A DNA stretch of 64,000 nt from Gammaproteobacteria bacterium (GCA_016744065.1 JADGFA010000012.1:20367-84366); one strand, 5' to 3'; positions 36,529-46,490 are shown, numbered from the stretch's first letter. Numbers and translations are program-made. The notes: a model not told the origin generated them from the sequence alone.

Positions 36529-37326
36529 ATGCACCCCATGTTAAATATCGCCACTGGCGCGGCCCGAGATGCGGGTAATATCATCCTACGTCACATTGAC
36601 AAACTGGATCGCCTGAAAATTGAGGTTAAAGCGCAGAATGACTTTGTCACTCAGGTTGATCGTAAGGCAGAAGAAGTGATCATTGAAGCTTTACAGAAAG
36701 CTTACCCTCAACACGGTATTTTAGCTGAAGAAAGCGGCGCATATAACGAAGACAGTGAGTATAAATGGATTATCGACCCACTGGATGGTACCACTAATTT
36801 CCTGCATGGTTTTCCTCAGTATGCAGTATCCATTGGCCTGCAACTCAAGGGCCGCATGGAGGTCGCCGTTATATTTGACCCCATTAAAAATGAATTATTC
36901 ACCGCAGCACGAGGTGATGGCGCACAACTTAACGGTAAACGTATTCGTGTTACTGAACATAAGGGCATCAAGGGCTCTCTGTTAGGCACCGGCTTCCCAT
37001 TTAAACATCCACAGCACCTGGATACGTATATGGATACTTTTAAGGCGGTTCATCCACAGGCAGCAGGTATTCGTCGTGCTGGCTCTGCAGCACTGGATTT
37101 AGCTTATGTAGCAGCAGGTCGTCTGGATGGTTTCTGGGAAATTGGTTTAAATGCCTGGGATATGGCGGCAGGCGTACTGCTGGTACGTGAAGCCGGTGGT
37201 ATTGTGACCGATTTTAGTGGTGAAGGTGATTACCTGAATACAGGTAATGTCATTGCAGGCGCTAACAGGGTTTATCCTGCACTGTATGAAACAATAAAGC
37301 CGCATCTAACCAGCGATCTGAAATAG
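36529..37326 (+). CDS. suhB: Inositol-1-monophosphatase / rRNA transcription factor SuhB
   Basis: SuhB hydrolyses inositol phosphates with Mg2+ and, in E. coli, joins the NusA-RNA polymerase antitermination complex for ribosomal RNA. The 265-residue protein starts MHPMLNIATGAARDAGNII like the enteric protein. The metal site residues are in LAEESGA and IIDPLDGTTNFLHG, and the second part has GIRRAGSAALDLAYVAAGRL and NAWDMAAGVLLVREAGG. Length equals the family's usual 265-267. Confidence 0.95.
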   Translation: MHPMLNIATGAARDAGNIILRHIDKLDRLKIEVKAQNDFVTQVDRKAEEVIIEALQKAYPQHGILAEESGAYNEDSEYKWIIDPLDGTTNFLHGFPQYAVSIGLQLKGRMEVAVIFDPIKNELFTAARGDGAQLNGKRIRVTEHKGIKGSLLGTGFPFKHPQHLDTYMDTFKAVHPQAAGIRRAGSAALDLAYVAAGRLDGFWEIGLNAWDMAAGVLLVREAGGIVTDFSGEGDYLNTGNVIAGANRVYPALYETIKPHLTSDLK

Positions 37327-37347
37327 CTTTAGCTTACAAAACGATAG

Positions 37348-37443
37348 CCTGTCATCCTGGAGAATCACGAAGGATCTTGAGTTTATGACATTGTCAAAGC
37401 TCACGAAGTAATGCTTTGCACCACACTTCGCCCGGAATGACAG
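37348..37443. repeat. Dispersed copy of the hairpin repeat family
   Basis: CCTGTCATCCTGG at the left and CCCGGAATGACAG at the right are inverted relatives of the arms in the array at 3192-3963, with ACGAAGGATCTTGAG inside the left arm. This copy is more diverged. It lies between the converging suhB and ibaG genes. Confidence 0.75.
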
Positions 37444-37451
37444 CCTTTAAC

Positions 37452-37700
37452 TTATGGTTTTTGGGCTTCTTCTTGCCACTCGGCTTTGGTGTAAGTCTTA
37501 ATACCCAGAGCATGTAACTCACCCGTCTGAATTAAGTGATTCACAGTGGCATATACCATTTTTTGCTCAACTAGCATCGTTTTACCTTCAAATGCATCAC
37601 TGATAACAACTGCTTCTAAATTACAGCCTTCACCTGAAATAATCGCCTGAGCGCCTTCCACACCGTCTTCAATCAATTTTTTTACATCTTCTGCAGACAT
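37452..37700 (-). CDS. ibaG: BolA/IbaG family protein
   Basis: An 82-residue BolA-fold protein that would partner a monothiol glutaredoxin in iron-sulfur trafficking. It has the class II KH-like pattern: SAEDVKKLIEDGVEGAQAII, LEAVVISDAFEGKTMLVEQK, VYATVNHLIQTGELHALGIK and TYTKAEW. The last segment matches IbaG rather than BolA. Cys26 in GEGCNLE and the His in GELHAL are candidate cluster ligands. Confidence 0.85.
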   Translation of the reverse strand: MSAEDVKKLIEDGVEGAQAIISGEGCNLEAVVISDAFEGKTMLVEQKMVYATVNHLIQTGELHALGIKTYTKAEWQEEAQKP

Positions 37701-37812
37701 TTTAAACTCGTAATATTTACTGGATGGTGGATATTACACCCCCCACCCGAATTTTCAACCGGCCTCAAAGTATGGAATAATCCCGCCTTCTACAACTAAC
37801 TACTTTATTTAT

Positions 37813-38874
37813 ATGACCCCTGTTTGCAGCCTGTTATATTGTCGCCCCGGATTTGAAAAAGAAACTGCCAGTGAAATCATGCAACTCACTCAGGCACATA
37901 ATATTATAGGGTATATCAAAGCAAAGCCCGATAGTGGCTATGTCGGCTTTTACCCAACACCCCCTGTAGATTTAGCTGAATTTAATCGTCTCATTAAATA
38001 TGAAAAAATGATATTTGCCAGACAGTTTCTTTTTGTCAGTGAAATAATTAATAACCTTCCCGTCAAAGATAGAGTCACACCTTTACTCGCAGCTATTCAA
38101 AAAATGGAGCTTACTTTTAATAATATTTTTTTTGAAACACCCGACACCAACGAGGGGAAAAAACTCAGCAGTTTCTGTAAAAAATTCTCCACCCCTTTCA
38201 CAATTGCATTAGAACGCAAAAACTTAATAAACAAAAAAAGCGAATGGCGGCTACACCTTTTCTTTTTAAGCTCCAGCGCAGTTTATATTAGCATTAGCCA
38301 GATAGAAAACAGTTCACCCGAAATTATGGGCATTAAGCGTTTACACTTTCCAAAAACAGCACCCAGCCGCTCCACTTTAAAACTAGAAGAAGCATTTAAA
38401 ACAATGCTTAATGAAAAAGAACAGAATGATTATTTAAAAAATGGAATGACGGCTGTCGACCTGGGGGCCTGCCCAGGTGGATGGACCTGGCAACTGGTTA
38501 ACAGAAGTATGCTCGTAAGTGCCATTGATAATGGGGCCATGGATAAAGCATTAATGGAAAGTGGTCAGGTAAAAGAAATTAAAGCTGATGGTTTTAAATA
38601 CTTACCTGAAAAACCCGTCGACTGGCTAGTATGTGACATGGTAGAACGTCCTATGCACATAACACGTCTAATAAGTAAATGGCTTACCGGCGGACACTGC
38701 AAATACGCTGCTTTTAACTTAAAACTCCCCATGAAAAAACGCTATGATATGGTGATGGACTGTAAAGAATACATTTCGCAGGAATTAAACTCGTTTAATA
38801 TTTCTTATAAAATATACATCAAACATTTATACCATGACAGAGAAGAGGTCACCTGTATTATTTTACTTAAATAA
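37813..38874 (+). CDS. rlmM: 23S rRNA (cytidine2498-2'-O)-methyltransferase RlmM
   Basis: RlmM methylates the ribose of C2498 in the peptidyl-transferase centre. The 353 residues contain an N-terminal THUMP-like region with CRPGFEKETASEI, then a Rossmann methyltransferase domain with VDLGACPGGWTWQLVNR as the SAM loop. WLVCDMVERP and FNLKLPMKKRYD supply the catalytic Lys-Asp-Lys-Glu set. The end YHDREEVTCIILL matches the family. Slightly shorter than the E. coli protein (366). Confidence 0.93.
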   Translation: MTPVCSLLYCRPGFEKETASEIMQLTQAHNIIGYIKAKPDSGYVGFYPTPPVDLAEFNRLIKYEKMIFARQFLFVSEIINNLPVKDRVTPLLAAIQKMELTFNNIFFETPDTNEGKKLSSFCKKFSTPFTIALERKNLINKKSEWRLHLFFLSSSAVYISISQIENSSPEIMGIKRLHFPKTAPSRSTLKLEEAFKTMLNEKEQNDYLKNGMTAVDLGACPGGWTWQLVNRSMLVSAIDNGAMDKALMESGQVKEIKADGFKYLPEKPVDWLVCDMVERPMHITRLISKWLTGGHCKYAAFNLKLPMKKRYDMVMDCKEYISQELNSFNISYKIYIKHLYHDREEVTCIILLK

Positions 38875-38969
38875 ATAGAACAAACAAAAAACTCGACTAA
38901 ATAATTACTTTCTATTAGTCACACAAGAAACAATAACTAATAAAATAACATGAAAACCGCATAAAGATA

Positions 38970-39833
38970 CTATGACTGCCTCATTTCATCTAATTCGGCC
39001 TGAATCATTTCGGGTGTTTCCAGGCTTATTTCTCCAATTAATTTAGCCCGATATTCATTTAATAAAATTTCTGAAACTTTATGCAAATTCACCTTTCCAC
39101 CCGCTTGCAGGCAACCACGCTTTTTTGCGATGGTTTCTAAAACACCCATTTCATCAACAGGCAGGTCATTAAGCTTATAACGCTTAAGTAATAGTTCTTT
39201 ATAAGCTAAAGTAAAATACCCCACTGCAAACAATGCAACATCTTCATATTCCATTGCAGTGCTTTTTATTGCACCCGTTACAGCCAGTCTGTAACCACTG
39301 TTTATATTATGAATTTTGGGCCATAAAAAACCCGGTGTATCCATGAGCTCTATACCATTATCCAGAATGATCTTTTGTTGCCTTTTGGTAATTGCAGGCT
39401 CATCACCCACATTTGCGATAAACCTTCCTGCAAGCGTATTTATCACTGTGGATTTGCCCACATTAGGGATACCCATTATCAATACACGTATCGGCCTTAC
39501 GGATACATTTCTTTCTGGAAAAAATTGACGACACAGTTTTAATGTCTGTTTAATTTTTGCAGGCTGCTCCTGGGTTACAGCAAGGGCCTTAATATTTCGG
39601 GATGCCTGAAAATGATCTACCCATAGCTCGGTTACCTTCGCATCGGCTAAATCTGACTTATTAAGTAATTTAATACAGGGTTTATCGCCTCGTAACTCCG
39701 CAATCAATGGATTTTCTGAGCTGTAGGGAATACGCGCATCCAGTACTTCAATAATAAGGTCTATTTTGGGCATTACCTTCTTAATCTCTTTACGCGCCTT
39801 ATGCATATGCCCGGGGAACCACTGAATTGCCAT
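38970..39833 (-). CDS. ylqF: Ribosome biogenesis GTPase YlqF/RbgA
   Basis: A circularly permuted GTPase that assists late 50S assembly. Motif order shows the permutation: LLNKSDL (G4) comes before MGIPNVGKST (G1), then the G2 loop with ITKRQQ and LMDTPG (G3). The N-terminal WFPGHMHKARKEI is the YlqF hallmark. The C-terminal helical RNA-contact domain has KKRGCLQAGGKVN. The 287-residue length is normal. Confidence 0.93.
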   Translation of the reverse strand: MAIQWFPGHMHKARKEIKKVMPKIDLIIEVLDARIPYSSENPLIAELRGDKPCIKLLNKSDLADAKVTELWVDHFQASRNIKALAVTQEQPAKIKQTLKLCRQFFPERNVSVRPIRVLIMGIPNVGKSTVINTLAGRFIANVGDEPAITKRQQKIILDNGIELMDTPGFLWPKIHNINSGYRLAVTGAIKSTAMEYEDVALFAVGYFTLAYKELLLKRYKLNDLPVDEMGVLETIAKKRGCLQAGGKVNLHKVSEILLNEYRAKLIGEISLETPEMIQAELDEMRQS

Positions 39834-39935
39834 AAATTTTCCATCTATAAATAAATTAGCTGTATTTTAACCCAAAATAACGCCAAACTAAGCTAAAATT
39901 CATCTAATTATATTAACCCCTGCCACTGGAAACCT

Positions 39936-41339
39936 ATGTCAAACCAGTATGACCTACTAATTATTGGTGCCGGTGTTTCCGGTAGTGCCTTACTTTACCT
40001 CGCCACTAAATATACCGATATAGAACATATTGGGGTTATTGAGAAATACGCAGCCCCTGCACGTGTAAACTCTTTATCAAGTAATAACAGCCAAACCTTG
40101 CACTGTGGTGATATTGAAACCAACTACACACTGGATAAGGCTTTAAAAGTACAACGTGCGGCCAGCATGTTACGCAATTATGCGATAGCACAACCTGATG
40201 CCCACCATATAATTTTTAAATACTCAAAAATGGTTCTTGGCGTCGGCAACAAAGAGTGTGAACTTCTAAAAGAGCGCTTTAAAATATTTAGCCCTTACTA
40301 CCCCCACTTAAAACTCCTGGATAAAAAAGCTATTGCACGAATAGAGCCTAATGTGGCGATGAACAATGACAAGTTTCGTAAAGATGAAATTATTGCACTT
40401 GGATCAACCGATGAGTATACCGCGGTAAATTTTGAAGCCCTGTCCCGCTCTTTTGTAAGGCAGGCAGAAATTATAGCTAATGAACAGCCGAAAAAAAATA
40501 TAGGCCTGCATTACAATGAGTATGTAGATCATATCAAAACTGATAAAAATGGATTTATTGTCGAAACAAACGGCGTTTGTTATCGGGCTCGATCCCTGGT
40601 TGTTTGCGCTGGTGGGCACAGCCTCAAACTGGCTCATGATATGGGTTACGGACATCACTACTCCGTATTACCTATTGCGGGCAGCTATTACTTCACCCCC
40701 CATGTATTAAATGGAAAAGTATATACCGTACAAAATGATGCCCTGCCCTTTGCTGCTATTCATGGCGACCCGGACGTGCTGGTACCCGGTGCCACTCGGT
40801 TTGGCCCAACTGCATTAGTACTCCCCATACTTGAGCGATATAACTTAAAAACACTACCAGATTTTCTACAGGTATTTCGTTTTGATGGCCGTGTAGCTAA
40901 AGTGCTCTGGGATTTATTAAAAGTCGCAGATATACGAAACTACATGTTTAAAAATATGTTATTTGAAATTCCCATTATACGAAAAGTACTTTTTCTAAAA
41001 GATGCTAAAAAAATTATTCCGTCACTAAAATTAGGTGATTTAAAATTCGCCAGTAAAGTCGGTGGTATTCGCCCTCAATTAATCGATAAAGATCGTTGTG
41101 AATTATTAATGGGTGAAGCAAAAATTGATTCTGGCATTGGTGGAATTTTTAACATGACACCTTCACCTGGCGGGACATCATGCATTGAAAATGCTGAAAT
41201 CGATATGCGCACAATTGTTAAACACCTGGGCGCAACAATTAATGAAGAAGCATTACAAAAAGATTTATTAGGTGATGATGTTCAACACAGTACAGAAGAT
41301 TTTGCAGGTGTTGTCATTAGCGGAGAAGATGCCACTTAA
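39936..41339 (+). CDS. mqo: Malate:quinone oxidoreductase, Helicobacter/Campylobacter type
   Basis: A peripheral membrane FAD enzyme that oxidises malate and feeds electrons to quinone. The 467-residue sequence resembles the epsilonproteobacterial type rather than the longer E. coli type: LLIIGAGVSGSALLYL, NNSQTLHCGDIETNYT, LPIAGSYYFTPHVLNGKVYT, VQNDALPFAAIHGDPDVLV, RFGPTALVLP, IRNYMFKNMLFEIPII and FNMTPSPGGTSCIENA. The role in the citric-acid cycle follows from family knowledge. It may have been exchanged between sulfur- or micro-oxic lineages; that is inference. It diverges from ylqF across about 100 bp. Confidence 0.88.
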   Translation: MSNQYDLLIIGAGVSGSALLYLATKYTDIEHIGVIEKYAAPARVNSLSSNNSQTLHCGDIETNYTLDKALKVQRAASMLRNYAIAQPDAHHIIFKYSKMVLGVGNKECELLKERFKIFSPYYPHLKLLDKKAIARIEPNVAMNNDKFRKDEIIALGSTDEYTAVNFEALSRSFVRQAEIIANEQPKKNIGLHYNEYVDHIKTDKNGFIVETNGVCYRARSLVVCAGGHSLKLAHDMGYGHHYSVLPIAGSYYFTPHVLNGKVYTVQNDALPFAAIHGDPDVLVPGATRFGPTALVLPILERYNLKTLPDFLQVFRFDGRVAKVLWDLLKVADIRNYMFKNMLFEIPIIRKVLFLKDAKKIIPSLKLGDLKFASKVGGIRPQLIDKDRCELLMGEAKIDSGIGGIFNMTPSPGGTSCIENAEIDMRTIVKHLGATINEEALQKDLLGDDVQHSTEDFAGVVISGEDAT

Positions 41340-41386
41340 GTTTACTAAAACTGCTTTATCAGAGTGTATAAATATAAGAGTAAACC

Positions 41387-44116
41387 TTAATCTTTACTAT
41401 CAGAAACAAACAGCTCAAAACATTTAATAATATCTGCATCTGCTGATATAAGTTCAGGCATTAATGCAAGAGCATTATCGTAATGCGACTCTTTAGCTTC
41501 ATCTTCAATAAGGGTCGCCAGCTCTTCTAACACCAGTGCACCAATTGTACCCGCTATCCCCTTAATTGAATGAGTTATTTCTCTAATCGTTTTACAGTCG
41601 GCATTATGAACAGCCTCCTCTAAATTTAACATCCGCTTAGGTGATTCAGCTAAAAAAACCTCAACTAACTTAAAAAGTAAATCCTGCTTTCCCATAATCC
41701 GCTTTAAAGCAGCATCTTTATCCCACATAACTAAATCAGTGTTTGGTGTAATAAGTTTAGTTTCTTTCGCAGCAGGTTTAGTTGTTATATCTGAGTTATT
41801 TTTCGGATCAAACCACTTATTAATTTTACTCATGAGTAAATCGCTATCAATAGGCTTGGACATATAATCATCCATTCCCGCATTCAAGCATTTTTCACGA
41901 TCACCCACCATCGCATTAGCCGTCATGGCAATAATAGGGGAGTTTGTATAACGCTCACCAGCAGCACCACTTCTTATATTACTTGTGGTTTCATAGCCAT
42001 CCATAACCGGCATTTGACAATCCATCAAAATTAAAGCATATGGATTAACTGATGCTGATTGCTTTAATACCTCAAGCGCTTCCAGACCATTATTAACAAT
42101 ATCAAGATTAAAACCGAGTTCTTTAATAATGCCTGTAGCCACTATCTGATTAGTTAAATTATCTTCAACCAGCAATATGGTATATTCTTCATCTAGTAAA
42201 TCCTGATTATTAGTATCGTTTTGATTCGAAATATTGTTTTTATTAACTCGATCAAGTGCTTTTAAATAATGCCCTGTAACTAAAGGCTGAGCCTGCTCAA
42301 GAGCATCACCACCAGCTGCAACAATCGTTAATGCTTCAAATATATCTGAGGCGATAAATGGTTTCGGAAAATACGTATCAAAACCCAGATTTGCAAAATA
42401 CGTGGCATCACCTTTAGCGCCCATGGATGTCATCATTATTAATTTCATAGACTTAAAACGATTATCTGACTTTAATATTTCACCTAGATCAGCTCCACTC
42501 ATATTTGGCATTTGCATATCAAGAAAGGCTATATCAAAAAAATCTACGCTGGAATCAGAACAGCGATCAGCACAAAGAGATAATGCCGATTGAGCACAAT
42601 CAGCTTCAAAAACAGTTGCCCCCCAGTACTCAAGCTGATAACGTAAAACTTCACGATTAATTTTATTATCATCTACAATTAATAGATTAAGCTTTGTTAT
42701 ATCTAACTCAGGTAAAACACTAGTTGAATGAGTGCTTTTCTTTAAATCAAGTAATACACTAAAAACACTGCCCTTTCCTTCTTCACTCTTTACAGTAATA
42801 TCTCCATTCATAAGTGCACATATTTTTTTCACTATCGCTAAACCTAAACCCGTCCCCCCATACTTCCTGGTTGTTGATGCATCAACCTGACTAAAGGATT
42901 CAAATAACATTTTCTGCTTATCTTCAGGTATACCTATGCCCGTATCGGATATCGTATAATTTAATCTCCATAATTTATCATCAATAGAATCCAGTGTAAC
43001 TTTAATAACAATTTCACCCTCAGAGGTAAACTTAATTGAATTGCCCACTATATTCGTTAATATTTGACGTAAACGACCAGGGTCTCCCACAACCATCACA
43101 TCGTTTATAGCCGTCATATCAAGAACAAGTTCAAGGTTTTTTTCCTGAGCCTGTAAACCCATTGATTTAGCAAACTCACCCAGCATACTACGTAAATTAA
43201 AATCAAGCTCTTCTAGCTCTAGCTTACCTGCCTCAACTTTAGAAAAATCTAAAATATCATTAATTAAAGTTAATAGTGACATTGCACTATTTTTAGCGAC
43301 TGTTGCCCGATACTTCTGGTCATCATCTAATTTAGAACTTAGTAATAATGTCAGCATACCAAGCACACCATTCATGGGCGTACGAATTTCATGGCTCATA
43401 CTTGCAAGAAATTCACTTTTTGCTAATGCGGCATCTTCAGCATGATTTTTAGCTTCTGTTAAGGCAACCTCGTGCTTTTGTCGCATAATTAACATATTTG
43501 AGAATGCATCTGTCAGTTGACCAATCTCATCTTTACTGGATTTTGGAAATTTAACATTAAAGTCACCCGCAGCCAAACAACTCGCTGCTCTGGTAAGTTG
43601 TTTAATCGGTTTTTTTATTTTATAATTTTGCCATATTATTCCAATAACAATAATTAAACCGAAAATCAGAAGCAAATAAAATTCAAGTTCATTTAAATTA
43701 TTTTTTAACTTTATTTTTTTAATCGTCCAGTCAGTAATAATTAATAACTCACCCTGTTCAACATTCAAATTTTTAAGTTTTGAATGGATTATACTGGTAT
43801 TTTCATTTTCAATAAATTCAATTTCATCAATAGGATAAATTAACTCACCACTCTCATTTTTAAGCTGAATTGAAACCCAGTCTTCTTTATATAACTCATG
43901 CTGTAAATCAAGAAAAGAAAACAGGGTAGCCAGATCACCGGATAGCATATTACGTGAAACTTCAGACTTAATTGTACTAATGATTTGCTGCTGATAATGA
44001 TTATATTGTTCTTTACCATCAGACAGGAGTTGAGGCATCCAGAAAAAATGCACCAGAACAGCTATAATTACATAGCCTGTAAAAACAGGAAATATTAATT
44101 TAAAATTAAGCCCCAT
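41387..44116 (-). CDS. BarA-like hybrid sensor histidine kinase (HAMP-HisKA-HATPase-REC-REC-HPt)
   Basis: A 909-residue phosphorelay kinase. Membrane helices lie at about 7-26 and 146-163 with a short periplasmic part between, followed by HAMP (about 164-216). The phosphoacceptor is His242 in SHEIRTPMNG, and the HATPase has DTGIGIPEDKQ and GGTGLGLAIVKK. REC1 (LLIVDDNKINREV, FLDMQMPNMSG), REC2 (LLVEDNLTNQIV, MDCQMPVMDGYE) and a C-terminal HPt with THSIKGIAGTIGA complete the relay. All phospho-sites are intact. The gene follows a PhnD-like binding protein by 11 bp, so the periplasmic signal probably arrives as a bound ligand. No response regulator gene is adjacent. Confidence 0.92.
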   Translation of the reverse strand: MGLNFKLIFPVFTGYVIIAVLVHFFWMPQLLSDGKEQYNHYQQQIISTIKSEVSRNMLSGDLATLFSFLDLQHELYKEDWVSIQLKNESGELIYPIDEIEFIENENTSIIHSKLKNLNVEQGELLIITDWTIKKIKLKNNLNELEFYLLLIFGLIIVIGIIWQNYKIKKPIKQLTRAASCLAAGDFNVKFPKSSKDEIGQLTDAFSNMLIMRQKHEVALTEAKNHAEDAALAKSEFLASMSHEIRTPMNGVLGMLTLLLSSKLDDDQKYRATVAKNSAMSLLTLINDILDFSKVEAGKLELEELDFNLRSMLGEFAKSMGLQAQEKNLELVLDMTAINDVMVVGDPGRLRQILTNIVGNSIKFTSEGEIVIKVTLDSIDDKLWRLNYTISDTGIGIPEDKQKMLFESFSQVDASTTRKYGGTGLGLAIVKKICALMNGDITVKSEEGKGSVFSVLLDLKKSTHSTSVLPELDITKLNLLIVDDNKINREVLRYQLEYWGATVFEADCAQSALSLCADRCSDSSVDFFDIAFLDMQMPNMSGADLGEILKSDNRFKSMKLIMMTSMGAKGDATYFANLGFDTYFPKPFIASDIFEALTIVAAGGDALEQAQPLVTGHYLKALDRVNKNNISNQNDTNNQDLLDEEYTILLVEDNLTNQIVATGIIKELGFNLDIVNNGLEALEVLKQSASVNPYALILMDCQMPVMDGYETTSNIRSGAAGERYTNSPIIAMTANAMVGDREKCLNAGMDDYMSKPIDSDLLMSKINKWFDPKNNSDITTKPAAKETKLITPNTDLVMWDKDAALKRIMGKQDLLFKLVEVFLAESPKRMLNLEEAVHNADCKTIREITHSIKGIAGTIGALVLEELATLIEDEAKESHYDNALALMPELISADADIIKCFELFVSDSKD

Positions 44117-44127
44117 AGAAGTATCAA

Positions 44128-45006
44128 CTATTCAGCGCGAATTTTTTCAAGTCCCATTTTAGTTAACGGAAGATAATCATCCATAGTGGCAACACCAATT
44201 TTTTTAATTGGTATTTTAGAAAGTAACTTTTTTCCAGAATCACTGTTTTCCATATTAAGTAATGCCTTTTTAACTTTTAATGCAACATCACCTGCTACAC
44301 GAGGATGACTTGCAAAGGGGTGTGGTGCAACCTTATCAGTTCGGTATAATATTCTTAACTTATTTTTAATTGATGGTTTCTGTCGATCTAATGTTTTTTT
44401 CACGCCTCCGCCGGCAGCAACCTGCTTTAAAAACACATTCAAATAAACAGAATCATGTGTTTTGACATACTTAGGTATAATTTTTATATTACGCCTGTTT
44501 AGCAATTCAGCCTGTATCATCAAAGAAGCACCAAGCGCATTAACAGCAGGAAAGGCAATTTTTTTCCCTTTCAGTTGCTTTACACTGGTAATTGTACTGT
44601 CATTACGAACAACCAGTACACCATGGAGTTGCCTGCTATGATCTCTAACCAGCGGCTTATAACCTGCCTTTTCATGTGACCACGCCAGGTGATACGGGTT
44701 CATATAAATAAAATCAAATTTTCCAGCTAAAAACTCTTTTTCAAAAACAGGTATTGCTGGTGAGCCTTTTAAGATAAATTTATATCCCGTTTCCTGTTCA
44801 AGCCTGTTCAATACAGGCCGCCATATGGCATGCAACTTACGAGTCTCAAACTGAGGAACAACACCAACGGTATACACCCTCTCATTTGATGCGATTGATA
44901 CATTTGAGAAAACACTTAAAATAACTAAAAAAAATAGACGTAATACTTTGATTTTTAAAAACATTTTTATAATTGGCCAAGGCGTTTTTATAACAAGCCG
45001 AGACAT
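44128..45006 (-). CDS. PhnD-like periplasmic phosphate/phosphonate-type binding protein
   Basis: A 292-residue protein with a hydrophobic signal near residues 20-39 and the PhnD family fold: VYTVGVVPQFETRKLHAIWR, FIYMNPYHLAW, LHGVLVVRNDSTI and KGKKIAFPAVNALGASLM. Ligand class (phosphite, phosphonate or another anion) cannot be read by eye. There is no ABC permease or ATPase nearby; instead it is co-transcribed with a hybrid kinase 11 bp downstream. It most likely serves as the sensory ligand receptor of that kinase rather than for uptake. Confidence 0.85.
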   Translation of the reverse strand: MSRLVIKTPWPIIKMFLKIKVLRLFFLVILSVFSNVSIASNERVYTVGVVPQFETRKLHAIWRPVLNRLEQETGYKFILKGSPAIPVFEKEFLAGKFDFIYMNPYHLAWSHEKAGYKPLVRDHSRQLHGVLVVRNDSTITSVKQLKGKKIAFPAVNALGASLMIQAELLNRRNIKIIPKYVKTHDSVYLNVFLKQVAAGGGVKKTLDRQKPSIKNKLRILYRTDKVAPHPFASHPRVAGDVALKVKKALLNMENSDSGKKLLSKIPIKKIGVATMDDYLPLTKMGLEKIRAE

Positions 45007-45374
45007 TTTAATTCTCCATACATGTGTCTTAACGGGCTTAATTAACGAAGGATATCTAATTAGCCTAAAGTATAGTTTGGATAATTCAAATTGCTTGATA
45101 TATTGGAGGTAGTAGACGGTAATATCGGATATTCAAGCATACATTTAAATGCACTGGTAGTGTGGATAAAGCAACACGATACATCATCTGTTAAATAGCG
45201 GGGCAATGCCGAGACCAGCCTACAACTGTCATCCTGAGCGAATGTGAAGGATCTTGAATACCCGGGTCATTAGATTCTTCACATTCGCTCAGGATGACAG
45301 TTATTCGCAGATGCTATTTTCAGTCAAATATGCAGGGCTCGTAAATCAACTTCGGGTATCACCTGACAAATAGA
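45007..45374. other. Intergenic region with a hairpin repeat
   Basis: 368 bases between two minus-strand genes. The only clear structure is the hairpin repeat at 45225-45301. No ORF with a ribosome site was found. Confidence 0.5.
45225..45301. repeat. Dispersed hairpin repeat, near-perfect copy
   Basis: A 30-base left arm (45225-45254, starting ACTGTCATCCTGAGCG) and a 30-base right arm (45272-45301) are reverse complements except for one base, with a 17-base loop containing CCCGGG. It is related to the arms of the array at 3192-3963. With no coding content it looks like a non-autonomous palindromic element. Confidence 0.9.
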
Positions 45375-46490
45375 TCAAATACTCTCAATACTATCTTTAA
45401 TATAACCTTGCATTGGCAAATCAAATTCCTGATTTAATATATCCATCAATAAAGATTTAATCATTTTTTCAGGTTCCTCTATTGCTGCATTTTCTTTTGC
45501 CAGTTCAATTAACTGCTCTAATTGTGACAGCACATCAACTGCCAGTGCTGGCCCATATGCTGCCGGCCCTTCTATTGTTGAAACAAGCGGATCACTCATG
45601 CTCTCTGTTCGCTGATAGGTTTGCATCTCCTGAACGTATGTACTTTGCTGAAAATCTAAAGCAAGGCTTTTTAACGCCTTACTGTCAAAACCTAATTGCA
45701 TTGCTGAATTGAAAGCCGATTGCACATCTCCATTAAAAAACTGATTTGCTAATTCACCTACACGGTTTAATAACTCATTTATAGCCTGCTTTTCCTCATC
45801 ATCCAGAACCCCTTGTACACTAAACTGAAAGGTTGAAGATGAACTAGCTGAATACTCAGAAGATAAGTCCGTTCCCTGGCTATTGTTAGAGTAATGCTGA
45901 TGTGAAACTGACTGAGTAAATGCAGAGTAGCTCACTTTCACTTTATCACCATCCTGGGTAACAATTTCAATTAGGGCCTGGTCACTTTGTTTAAACTGGC
46001 CTGATATCGACCGTGTTTCAGAAATTAACTTACCTGTTTGTTGATATGATGAGGTATTAAAAGGTTCTTTAGCTAAATCATCTAAACCCTGAAAAATCAA
46101 TGATACTGTTTCATCAATTTGTGACTCAATTTTCTCCGTCATTTGAGACATACCGCTTAATCTCTCTCTGGCTTCCATAACCCCCTGAGCAATACCTTCT
46201 TTAGCCTGGCGTAGCAGACTCTGTGCTTCCAGTTCATTGCCCGCTTTTTGTTTAACAGCTATTTCAACAAAATCCAGAATACGATTAGCGACCGCAGTTG
46301 GCGTAAAATCAGTTGTATTTAACTGACTGACCGGCAAAAAACCGGATATTTTTTGATTAATCTGATGTTCCAGTAATGCCACATAATTTTCAGTATGAGC
46401 AGAATGTAGAGAAGACTCTTTATTTATTTCAGCTTGCTTTAAGGGTTGAAATCCCGAAGCAGCAGCATAATCATTCATTAAAATATTCAC
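45375..46490 (-). CDS. DUF5610 domain protein
   Basis: A 371-residue protein without a signal peptide. Residues 57-180 contain LNTTDFTPTAVANRILDFVE and AKEGIAQGVMEARERLSGM, which I recognise as the DUF5610 pattern. A Ser-rich, Gln-rich middle (DLSSEYSASSSSTFQFSVQG) separates it from a helical C-terminal part. The function is unknown; such proteins are common in gamma- and deltaproteobacteria with flagella. It is transcribed alone. The family label is from memory of its motif, so moderately sure. Confidence 0.7.
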   Translation of the reverse strand: MNILMNDYAAASGFQPLKQAEINKESSLHSAHTENYVALLEHQINQKISGFLPVSQLNTTDFTPTAVANRILDFVEIAVKQKAGNELEAQSLLRQAKEGIAQGVMEARERLSGMSQMTEKIESQIDETVSLIFQGLDDLAKEPFNTSSYQQTGKLISETRSISGQFKQSDQALIEIVTQDGDKVKVSYSAFTQSVSHQHYSNNSQGTDLSSEYSASSSSTFQFSVQGVLDDEEKQAINELLNRVGELANQFFNGDVQSAFNSAMQLGFDSKALKSLALDFQQSTYVQEMQTYQRTESMSDPLVSTIEGPAAYGPALAVDVLSQLEQLIELAKENAAIEEPEKMIKSLLMDILNQEFDLPMQGYIKDSIESI

